Shown here: piece by piece, positions 33,747 through 39,954 of the stretch
Layout of the letters: each line of letters opens with the position of its first letter
Position numbering within the stretch: position 1 is the first letter of the stretch
Assembly: GCA_945861625.1 (NCBI GenBank)
Contig: CAMAVI010000023.1
Span: 1 to 39,954, forward strand
From: Candidatus Sulfopaludibacter sp. SbA3
GTDB lineage: Bacteria; Acidobacteriota; Terriglobia; Bryobacterales; Bryobacteraceae
Direction: 5' to 3'
Length of the DNA: 39,954 bases
Program-made: the position numbers and the translations under genes
Notes under the pieces: generated by a model
The model's database searches: none
Told to the model about the DNA's origin: nothing
Seen by the model: only the letters and a program-made list of their open reading frames with translations

Positions 33747-35153
33747 TTGTTCCGCCGCTGGCTCATGATCCCGCTTCTGGTGTTATACCTGTTGCACTTG
33801 GGTGGCGTCGGCTTCTTAGGTCCGGACGAGCCGCGCTACGCTTCCATCGGCCGTGAAATGGCCCGTTCCAGCGATTGGATTACACCCCGCCTCGATGGCC
33901 AACCCTGGTTTGAAAAGCCGCCGCTGACCTATTGGCTTACCGCAGCCGGTCATCTGGCGCACTTGCCCGCTGAGTGGGCCGCGCGCCTTCCCCAAGCGCT
34001 GCTGAGCGCGGGTTTTCTGGTCTTGTTCTACGTGAAGTTGGCGCGCGAGTTTTCGCCCCGCTTGGCAACCGCCGCCACGGCAATTCTCGCGACGTCGGCT
34101 GGGTGGATGGCCTACAGTTTCGCGGCGCTCACCGACCTGCCGATGGCCGCCGCACTCAATGCGGCGATTCTCATTACCTTGTTCGACACCAAGCCCAACC
34201 GTGGGCCCCACAACGCATGGATGGCCGGGGCATTTTTGGGCTTTTCGATTCTCGGCAAGGGCTTCGTGCCCGTGGTCTTGTTTGCCCCCTTGCTTTTGAT
34301 TTTCCGAGGAAAGCGGTGGCCAACCGTCTCGGCGGCAATTCTGGTCGCCGCGCCCTGGTTCCTTCTGTGCTGGCTGCGCAACGGCAGTGCTTTCTGGGAC
34401 GACCTATTTTGGAAGCAGCACGTCGCCCGCTTCCTCACGCCCAGCCTGGAGCACGTCCAGCCTTATTGGTATTACATCCCCGTACTGCTCGCGGGATTGT
34501 TCCCTTGGACGCCCCTGGCGATCCTCCTCACCCGCCGCAAAATCTACGACGACGTCCGCGTTCGCCTGCTGGCGGCATGGGTGGTTTACGGCCTGCTCTT
34601 CTTCTCGGTGGCAAAGAACAAGCTTCCCGGCTATTTGCTGCCCTTGATGCCCGCGTTGGCCATTGTTCTGGCCGTGGCACTCGATAAGGCTCCAGGAAAG
34701 CAGTGGTGGTTGGCCACCTGCGCTGCGTTTCTGATTGCGCTCCCAACCGCTGCCGCGCTTCTTCCTGTAGCGCTCGTATCCGGACTGAGCCGCGCTCCCC
34801 TTGCCTTCGCGCCGCTCGGGATCGTCTTTGGCGTCGTCGCGCTCGGAGTTTGGTGGCTGGCTCGGTCGGGACAATCGGAGATCGCGGTCCTCAGCGTGGC
34901 GCTGGCCGCGGGTTTGGGTATTGTCTACATCAAGATCGATACGTTCCCCCAGTTGGATCGGACGGTTTCGGTCCGTGGTTTTTGGCGAGCCAACCAGCCA
35001 GCCGCCGCTTTGGCCTGCGTCAACAACGTCAACCGCGCCTGGGAGTACGGATTGAACTACTATGTGGGCCACAAGCTCGAACGCTGCGCCGGAGGCGAAA
35101 GCCCGGCAGTTACCGTGCGCGACCGCAGGCTCGTGATGGAAGCCACGCGATAG
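33747..35153 (+). CDS. ArnT/PMT-like membrane glycosyltransferase (GT39/GT83 type)
   Basis: A 468-aa membrane protein with about ten hydrophobic segments. The catalytic first loop carries the acidic pair in FLGPDEPRYASIGREMA (Asp27-Glu28), and EKPPLTYWL follows. Both are typical of GT-C transferases that use polyprenyl-phosphate sugars, such as ArnT. The transferred sugar and acceptor are unknown. The start is given as TTG at 33747 with GAAG just upstream; the ATG at 33765 is the alternative and keeps all motifs. Confidence 0.83.
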   Translation: MFRRWLMIPLLVLYLLHLGGVGFLGPDEPRYASIGREMARSSDWITPRLDGQPWFEKPPLTYWLTAAGHLAHLPAEWAARLPQALLSAGFLVLFYVKLAREFSPRLATAATAILATSAGWMAYSFAALTDLPMAAALNAAILITLFDTKPNRGPHNAWMAGAFLGFSILGKGFVPVVLFAPLLLIFRGKRWPTVSAAILVAAPWFLLCWLRNGSAFWDDLFWKQHVARFLTPSLEHVQPYWYYIPVLLAGLFPWTPLAILLTRRKIYDDVRVRLLAAWVVYGLLFFSVAKNKLPGYLLPLMPALAIVLAVALDKAPGKQWWLATCAAFLIALPTAAALLPVALVSGLSRAPLAFAPLGIVFGVVALGVWWLARSGQSEIAVLSVALAAGLGIVYIKIDTFPQLDRTVSVRGFWRANQPAAALACVNNVNRAWEYGLNYYVGHKLERCAGGESPAVTVRDRRLVMEATR

Positions 35154-35229
35154 CGCCATCCACGCCGCCGTCAGGCGAGTCCTCTTGCGAGGAACGAGGC
35201 CCAAAAGGCGGTGTAGGATGGGATTCTAG

Positions 35230-35499
35230 ATGTCATTCCGGCTGACCGTAATCCTTGCATTTGTGGCCGCTGGACTGAGCTGCGCGTTTCCGCTTGCTTT
35301 CGGTAATCGTGACTTTGGCCGTGTTCTTTATGTGAGCTTCGCTTTATCGGTCGGATGGCTTGCAATAGTCATCTATGCGACTGCAAAATTCCGGAAGCGC
35401 GGCATGTGGACCCTCTTCGGACTACTTCCCGCTCTTTTTTGGCCGCTTCTTGCGGCCTTCATCTACTACGCGTGCGAAGTTAATCGTGACTGCTTATGA
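35230..35499 (+). CDS. Small membrane protein of unknown function
   Basis: An 89-aa protein with three hydrophobic segments (VILAFVAAGLSCAFPLAF, LYVSFALSVGWLAIVIYATA, LFGLLPALFWPLLAAFIYYA) and short basic loops. It is not recognised. The codon pattern is less GC-rich than the flanking GT39 gene, which may mean later arrival. It stands alone after the GT39 gene, with a 76-bp gap. A tiny reading frame overlaps its stop. Confidence 0.6.
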   Translation: MSFRLTVILAFVAAGLSCAFPLAFGNRDFGRVLYVSFALSVGWLAIVIYATAKFRKRGMWTLFGLLPALFWPLLAAFIYYACEVNRDCL

Positions 35500-35594
35500 A
35501 CGTGATCGTCGTTGCCGCAGGAATCTCTAACGAAGGCAACCGCGACGACATCTATCGCGTCGCCGCAAAGCTCATCCGGCTGGGGTTACTGTAG
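35496..35594 (+). CDS. Possible 32-aa peptide coupled to the small membrane protein
   Basis: An ATG overlapping the preceding stop as ATGA opens a 32-codon frame, MNVIVVAAGISNEGNRDDIY, then RVAAKLIRLGLL. The composition is protein-like, and the first part recalls a Rossmann beta-strand and helix, so it could be the broken start of a longer gene. Support is only the overlap, so this may be chance. Confidence 0.25.
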   Translation: MNVIVVAAGISNEGNRDDIYRVAAKLIRLGLL

Positions 35595-36109
35595 ATCCGC
35601 CTTTACCACGCTCACTTGTATCGGCGTTCATCCGCGAGCGCAATCAAAATATCTCCTCTTTTCGCACCATTTCCCGCTCCAACCCGTCCTCGTCCCCATC
35701 TTCCTTCGCTATCTTCGAGCCAAGAAGCCGGGTGTTCGTCTTGCAGAGTACCGGCTCGCCAAAGTCCCGGCATCCATGGCACCGCCGGGGCGCGGTTAAC
35801 ACCTCCCGGCGGGGAGGAATGAACGATTCAAGTCGCGAGCAGCCCGCAAAGGGCGCGGCGGCACCATCACTACGGCTAATTAACGCCGCCGCGCTCCGTT
35901 TTGCGGCTGTTACTTGGCGAAACCTCAGCCGGACGCCGGCTTCCGATAGTGGCGGCAGGGGTACCCCGAACAAAAAACACACCGAACCGCGTCGGTCACG
36001 GAGCGGCACGCCCTTCCCTCCCACGTCTCCCCGCCTCGACATCCACCGCCGGATTTGGCACCATGGTCTGCACTGCTCGTGACGTAAGCAGAGAAGCGAG
36101 GCTGCTTTC
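35595..36109. other. Long intergenic region, no supported gene
   Basis: About 515 bp between the small membrane gene and the GMC gene. Frames on both strands are low-complexity Arg/Ser/Pro-rich and look like chance openings. It holds a hairpin CCTCCC-GGCG-GGGAGG (35802-35817) without a T-run, and a palindrome GGGGTACCCC (35958-35967) followed by an A-rich stretch. It probably includes the promoter of the GMC operon and may contain a dispersed repeat. Confidence 0.5.
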
Positions 36110-37864
36110 ATGACCAATCTCAAACCTGTGGATGTCGCCATCATCGGCGGCGGTTGGACGGGCCTCCTCATGGCCAAGGAAATCACCGCCAGGAGCGGGC
36201 TCACCGTCGCCGTTTTCGAGCGCGGCATTCCGCGCAAGCAGTCCGACTACGAAGTGACGATGGATGAGCTCGACCACAATATCCGCCTGCGCATGATGCA
36301 GAACACGGCCGAGGAAACCATCACCCACCGGCATTCGTTGAAAGACCCGGCGGTGCCGGTGCGCCAGCACGGCTCCTTCCACCCCGGCACCGGTACCGGC
36401 GGAGCGGGGGAACACTGGGGTGGCGCATCCTTCCGCTTTCCCGTGGATCAGTTCAAACTGCGCACCCACCTGACGCAGAGGCACGGCGCGGCCAAGCTCT
36501 CCGCCGATCTCTCGGTGCAGGATTGGCCCGTCACCTACGACCAGCTCGAGCCGCTGTATTGGAAATCCGAGCTGTTGATGGGCATCAGCGGTAAAGCGGG
36601 CAACCTGAACGGCAAGAAGATTGATGGCGGCAACGTCTTCGAAGGGCCGCGCAAGAACGAGTACCCGACGCCTCCGCTGAAGCAGTCCTATTCGAGCAGC
36701 CAGTTTGATGCCGCCGTGCGCCGCCTCGGTTATCATCCCTATCCCACGCCCGCGGCCAATTTGAGCGAAACCTACAAGAATTTCGATGGCGTTACGCGCG
36801 CCGCCTGCCAGTATTGCGGACACTGCCAGCGCTACGGCTGCATGGTAGGAGCCAAGGCGCAACCCACCAATACGCTGATGCCGGTGCTGGTGGGACGCAA
36901 GAATTTTCAACTGCGCACGGGAAGCTGGGTGCGCCGCATCGTTCACAAAGATGGCCGGGCCACCGGTATCCAATTCACGGACGCCAAAGGCGAGGAATTT
37001 TTTCAGCCCGCCGCCACCGTCGTGCTGGGCTCCTTCACGTTGAATAACACGCGGCTGCTGGCGCTGTCGAAGATCGGCACGCAGTACGATGCCGTCTCCG
37101 GCAAAGGCACACTGGGCCGCAACCTCACGCATCAGGTCGGCGTCAACACGCGCGTCTTTTTTGACAAACCGCTCAATGCCTTCATGGGGGCGGGGGAGTT
37201 GGGCTCGCGTATTTCGGATTTCGACGGCGACAACGGCCTCACCGGCAAGGAGGATGGCGTGCTGCGCGTCGGCATGATCGCGCTGGCCAGCACCGGCGAG
37301 CCGCCCATTGGTTCCTTCGGCCTGATGCCGCGGGGCGCGAGCAAGAAGAACTGGGGCTCGGAATGGAAGAAAACCGCGCTCAAATACAAGGATCACACCG
37401 CCGCCATCGGCACTTCCGGCGAGCACCTTGCGTACCGCCACAATTTCATGGACCTGGACCCCACCTACACCGACAAGTTCGGCGACCCTCTGCTGCGCTT
37501 CACCTTCAATTGGACCGACCAGGAACACAAGCAGCGCGAATTCGCCAAGCAGGTCCAGCACAAGATCGCGCGCGAGATGGGCGTCAAATTCGACGACGAA
37601 TTGCCGCCGCGCGCCCGCTACAACACCATCAATTACCAGTCCACGCACATCCAGGGCGGGGTGGTGTTCGGCGCGTCACCCGAAAACAGCGTCGTCAACC
37701 CATCCCTGCAACATTGGAATATGCCGAACCTGTTTGTGGTGGGCGCCTCCGCGTTCCCGCAGAACGCCGCGCAGAATCCGACTCTGACGGCGCTCGCCAT
37801 CACCTATCTGGCGGCCGACGCCTTGATCGACAAATATCTGAAGCATCCGGAGAAACTCATATGA
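36110..37864 (+). CDS. GMC-family FAD oxidoreductase, gluconate/glucose dehydrogenase-type large subunit
   Basis: A 584-aa flavoprotein. The FAD-binding motif VAIIGGGWTGLLMAKEI lies at residues 9-25. The GMC C-terminal domain carries LFVVGASAFPQNAAQNPTLT and the active-site-region His in NTINYQSTHIQGG. A cysteine-rich stretch CQYCGHCQRYGC near residue 240 resembles the hinge that binds a 3Fe-4S cluster in bacterial FAD-dependent glucose dehydrogenases. It oxidises a sugar, sugar acid or alcohol. It is coupled by ATGA to a TAT-exported subunit 3, which probably carries it to the periplasm, since this protein lacks its own signal. Confidence 0.88.
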   Translation: MTNLKPVDVAIIGGGWTGLLMAKEITARSGLTVAVFERGIPRKQSDYEVTMDELDHNIRLRMMQNTAEETITHRHSLKDPAVPVRQHGSFHPGTGTGGAGEHWGGASFRFPVDQFKLRTHLTQRHGAAKLSADLSVQDWPVTYDQLEPLYWKSELLMGISGKAGNLNGKKIDGGNVFEGPRKNEYPTPPLKQSYSSSQFDAAVRRLGYHPYPTPAANLSETYKNFDGVTRAACQYCGHCQRYGCMVGAKAQPTNTLMPVLVGRKNFQLRTGSWVRRIVHKDGRATGIQFTDAKGEEFFQPAATVVLGSFTLNNTRLLALSKIGTQYDAVSGKGTLGRNLTHQVGVNTRVFFDKPLNAFMGAGELGSRISDFDGDNGLTGKEDGVLRVGMIALASTGEPPIGSFGLMPRGASKKNWGSEWKKTALKYKDHTAAIGTSGEHLAYRHNFMDLDPTYTDKFGDPLLRFTFNWTDQEHKQREFAKQVQHKIAREMGVKFDDELPPRARYNTINYQSTHIQGGVVFGASPENSVVNPSLQHWNMPNLFVVGASAFPQNAAQNPTLTALAITYLAADALIDKYLKHPEKLI

Positions 37865-38532
37865 AACGCCGAGAGTTCCTGACCGTTCCCGCAGCCGCCA
37901 TCGGAGGCACGCTGCTCTACAGCCTCGCCGGCGAGCCGATTCGACTGCAGGCCCAAAGCACGAAAGACGGCAAGGTGAAGGTCCCGCTCCGCTTCTTCAC
38001 CGCCGCCGAGGCGCGCACCGTAACCGCCGCCTGCGCGCGCATTCTGCCCACCGATGAAAGCGGACCCGGAGCCACCGAAGCCAACGCGGTCATTTACATC
38101 GACCGCCAGCTTGCCGGACCTTACGGCCGCGACAAGTACCGCTACACCAAGGGTCCGTTCGTGAAAACGTATCCGGAGCACGGCTACCAGGAAAAGGCCA
38201 ATCCGCAGGACACCTACCGCGAGGGCATCAAGGATCTCGGCAACTTCGCCGATCTCACTCTCGCCCAGCAGGACGCCAAACTGGAAGCCATCGAGAAGAC
38301 TCACTTCTTCATCCTCCTGCGCGCCCACACCATCGAAGGCATGTTCTGCGACCCGATGCACGGCGGCAACGCCGGTCTCATCGGCTGGCAGTTGGTCGGC
38401 TATCCCGGCCCGCAAATGAGTTACCGCAATGAGATCGACAAGCATTTCGGCCAACCATTCCACCTGAAGCCAGCCAGCCTGGAGCAGATCACCGGCAAGA
38501 AGCCGGATCCCTGGGAAGACGAGAAGGGGTAG
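37861..38532 (+). CDS. Gluconate 2-dehydrogenase subunit 3 family protein (TAT-exported)
   Basis: A 223-aa protein. It begins with a twin-arginine signal (MKRREFLTVPAAAIGGTLLY), with RLQAQ a likely cleavage region. The mature part matches subunit 3, with FTAAEARTVTAACARILPTD, AVIYIDRQLAGPYG and a C-terminal MHGGNAGLIGWQLVGYPGP. This subunit is needed for folding and export of the flavoprotein partner. The frame is open far upstream in an overlapping frame, but the ATG at 37861 overlapping the GMC stop is the true start. No cytochrome c subunit gene follows, so the electron acceptor must be encoded elsewhere. Confidence 0.9.
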   Translation: MKRREFLTVPAAAIGGTLLYSLAGEPIRLQAQSTKDGKVKVPLRFFTAAEARTVTAACARILPTDESGPGATEANAVIYIDRQLAGPYGRDKYRYTKGPFVKTYPEHGYQEKANPQDTYREGIKDLGNFADLTLAQQDAKLEAIEKTHFFILLRAHTIEGMFCDPMHGGNAGLIGWQLVGYPGPQMSYRNEIDKHFGQPFHLKPASLEQITGKKPDPWEDEKG

Positions 38533-38588
38533 ACGCATTATTCGGCGTAGTCGAGTAGCGGAAGAGTGGTGGATACGATGGACGTGGT

Positions 38589-38972
38589 ATGACTACGACG
38601 TACAGCGGCGGGTTTACCTCCAAAGAACGAGATGCCGAGACGGGCCTCGATTACTTCGGGGCCAGGTACTTCAGTTCCGCCCAAGGTAGGTTTACGACGC
38701 CGGATTGGTCGGCGAAGCCGCAACCAGTTCCGTATGCTAATCTTACTAATCCGCAGTCGTTGAACCTTTACGGATATGTGCTGAACAATCCGCTTTCGCA
38801 AAGGGATGATGATCACGAAATCGTCTATGCGGATGGATTGAAGAATTCGCGGTTGGTGAGAGGTACCGTAACTGCGATTTTGGCGAATCCGAACACTGGC
38901 ACCTACCTATCCGGGTACGTCGGCAAGGATGCTCCTGTAGCGCATTTTCAATGGGTGATGACGGAGGAATGA
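38589..38972 (+). CDS. Orphan RHS-repeat core tip with variable C-terminus
   Basis: A 127-aa frame starting at or near ATG 38589 (an in-frame stop lies at 38556). Residues 7-70 match the RHS-associated core consensus: GGFTSKERDAETGLDYFGAR, QGRFTTPDWSAKP and PQSLNLYGYVLNNPL. The usual D-P-x-G end is replaced by SQRDDDHE. The remaining ~55 residues (from about HEIVYADGL to HFQWVMTEE) are a variable tip of unknown function. Full RHS proteins are over a thousand residues long, so this is a detached 3' end, as seen when tips are displaced by recombination. Whether it is expressed is unclear; the ribosome binding site is weak. Confidence 0.65.
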   Translation: MTTTYSGGFTSKERDAETGLDYFGARYFSSAQGRFTTPDWSAKPQPVPYANLTNPQSLNLYGYVLNNPLSQRDDDHEIVYADGLKNSRLVRGTVTAILANPNTGTYLSGYVGKDAPVAHFQWVMTEE

Positions 38973-39187
38973 CACTTCGGTCAGCATCAAAGATTTCACT
39001 AGCTCCTTGCGATTGAAGTCTGGCACGTTCCGCCCGTTGCTCTGCTTCTGCCCTTTCGTTATAGAAACGTCATGAAGTATTCATTAGGTTGTGGCTATTC
39101 AAAGGCATAGTAAATACATTTGACACGAACCGCGGACGCGCTTGCGAAGATTGCACGCCGGGCGTATGCGACGGGGTCACTCTACGC

Positions 39188-39943
39188 ATGCGGCTGCACG
39201 GCGAATCGACTGGATATCATATGTACCTGCGTCGTTTGTCGGCTCAACGCCGCCGAAACGCGGTCGCATTGCTAGATGCTTTCTCAAAGTTGTTGGGATC
39301 GCGCGACACGTTTGCCGGCATCGACTGGGCGTCGGTGCCGGAGTGTGACTATAGCGGGGCGGTGCAGTACGTGCACCAGACCTTCCCAACGCGCACTATC
39401 AACGTCACGCGCAGTCACATACAGGCGGTTTTGCGTGAGGAGCACCTGATGGGCCGGTTAACCTTACAGCAACTGGACACTCTGCGGCGCCCGTGGGAGG
39501 AAGCGGCGAATGGCAAACGTCCGCGGAAGTGCGGGGCAGACCACACTGCTTGGGATCTAGGCTCACTATTGGAGACCTGTGAGAGGGATGCCACACCATG
39601 GGGAGCTCGCGACGGCGCGCTCATCTCCTTGATTTGGACTTTGCAGCTCGGTCCGAGTGAGCTCGTGAAAGTGGCTGTGGGCAAAGAATTTGGCCAGTTC
39701 ACCAGAGGGGGGAGCGATCCGAGGTTGCAACAGGCTCTCCACCGATGGTTGGACCTGCGGGGCCACTCACCAGGTCCGCTTCTGCTTTCGACCCATCGTC
39801 AGGGCCGCATTCGTCCGGTCCCGATGACTCAGGCCAGCGTGTCAGCCGCGATCAAACGGCGTGGCCGACAGGCAGGTTTTGGTGGACTCACCGCCTCGTC
39901 TCTGATTGCCGCTGCTGCGCTGAGCTCTCAATCAGCCGGATAA
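39188..39943 (+). CDS. Degenerate tyrosine recombinase (integrase-like, probably inactive)
   Basis: From ATG 39188 (TTG 39089 and ATG 39221 are alternatives) the product resembles XerC/D-like recombinases. There is an N-terminal core-binding domain (YLRRLSAQRRRNAVALLDAF, HIQAVLREEHLMGRLTLQQL), then the start of the catalytic domain (CERDATPWGARDGALISLIW). Key catalytic positions are lost. The first Arg (LRxSEL in the family) reads LGPSEL, and the HxxR box reads LTASSLIAAAAL. The protein stops before the GH box and the Tyr nucleophile. A segment after SELV also looks deleted. The frame is open, so it may be a late-stage relic or a protein kept for DNA binding. Confidence 0.6.
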   Translation: MRLHGESTGYHMYLRRLSAQRRRNAVALLDAFSKLLGSRDTFAGIDWASVPECDYSGAVQYVHQTFPTRTINVTRSHIQAVLREEHLMGRLTLQQLDTLRRPWEEAANGKRPRKCGADHTAWDLGSLLETCERDATPWGARDGALISLIWTLQLGPSELVKVAVGKEFGQFTRGGSDPRLQQALHRWLDLRGHSPGPLLLSTHRQGRIRPVPMTQASVSAAIKRRGRQAGFGGLTASSLIAAAALSSQSAG

Positions 39944-39954
39944 AAGAAAAGCGG

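Noticed and set aside
35732-36082. A 116-codon plus-strand frame in the long intergenic gap, with GGAGG near an internal ATG
   Set aside because: The product is low-complexity and Arg/Ser/Pro-rich with no recognisable fold, and GGAGG lies too close to the ATG and inside a hairpin.
35996-37648. A 550-codon minus-strand frame opposite the GMC oxidoreductase gene
   Set aside because: It is a mirror of strong codon bias in the real gene; the product has no recognisable domain, while the plus strand encodes a complete flavoprotein.
37363-37860. An upstream extension of the subunit 3 frame
   Set aside because: It overlaps the GMC gene in another frame and lacks family likeness; the TAT signal begins at 37861.
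1-39954. tRNA, rRNA or CRISPR loci
   Set aside because: Reading both strands showed no cloverleaf with a conserved T-arm, no rRNA-like stretch and no regular repeat-spacer array; nearly all DNA is covered by supported genes.

Overview
The window looks like chromosomal DNA of an Acidobacteriota member, most likely Bryobacterales (Solibacter/Bryobacter-like). This is inferred from GC content of roughly 60%, an exported protein of the acidobacterial VWFA-like type, a large exported PIG-L deacetylase coupled to a sodium:solute symporter, a TAT-exported gluconate-dehydrogenase-type pair, and many exported M28, DsbA and NHL proteins. No rRNA, tRNA or CRISPR array was seen.

Layout. 1-127: probable end of an IS21-like element. 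156-7173: housekeeping genes (holB, ssb, an exported protein coupled to a methyltransferase, a rhomboid protease, an MBL-fold hydrolase, sua5, and prfB with its programmed frameshift). 7211-14754: accessory genes mixed into housekeeping ones. These are a KAP-family NTPase, a hicBA toxin-antitoxin (TA) pair, a phosphoesterase, an FN3 lipoprotein, hslUV, a pentapeptide-TIR protein split by a frameshift, and a brnTA pair. 14813-21000: MFS transporter with a TauD-type dioxygenase, an NHL propeller protein, and lutABC. 21031-22186: a vapBC-type pair next to a truncated mtgA. 22181-25681: antiporter, cyclophilin, a 107-bp inverted-repeat element, a DUF1684 protein and larE. 25623-33665: a minus-strand run of exported hydrolases (DsbA-like, M28-PDZ, an unknown, PIG-L), a newly recognised 45-aa membrane protein, and a sodium:solute symporter. 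33747-38532: a GT39-type transferase, a small membrane protein, and a GMC oxidoreductase with its subunit 3. 38589-39943: an orphan RHS tip and a degenerate tyrosine recombinase, which suggests a decayed mobile region at the right edge.

Main observation. All three TA modules sit against a damaged copy of a host gene. hicBA is preceded by an intact phosphoesterase gene and followed by a second, diverged copy of that gene's last ~130 bp. brnTA is preceded by an intact MFS gene and followed by a diverged copy of its last ~75 bp. vapBC abuts a truncated 5' part of mtgA. In the first two cases the copies differ at many synonymous sites. That fits replacement of the host gene's end by a homologous end carried with the TA module from a related genome, rather than decay of a simple local duplication. 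The KAP ATPase and the TIR protein lie directly beside the two 3'-end remnants, so these junctions may be hotspots for defence-type cargo.

Translation is tightly coupled across the window, with many 4-nt ATGA/GTGA overlaps (exported protein-methyltransferase, sua5-MBL, lutABC, PIG-L-small protein-symporter, GMC-subunit 3, hslU-lipoprotein) and 1-nt TAATG/TGATG overlaps (prfB-sua5, hslV-hslU, hicB-hicA).
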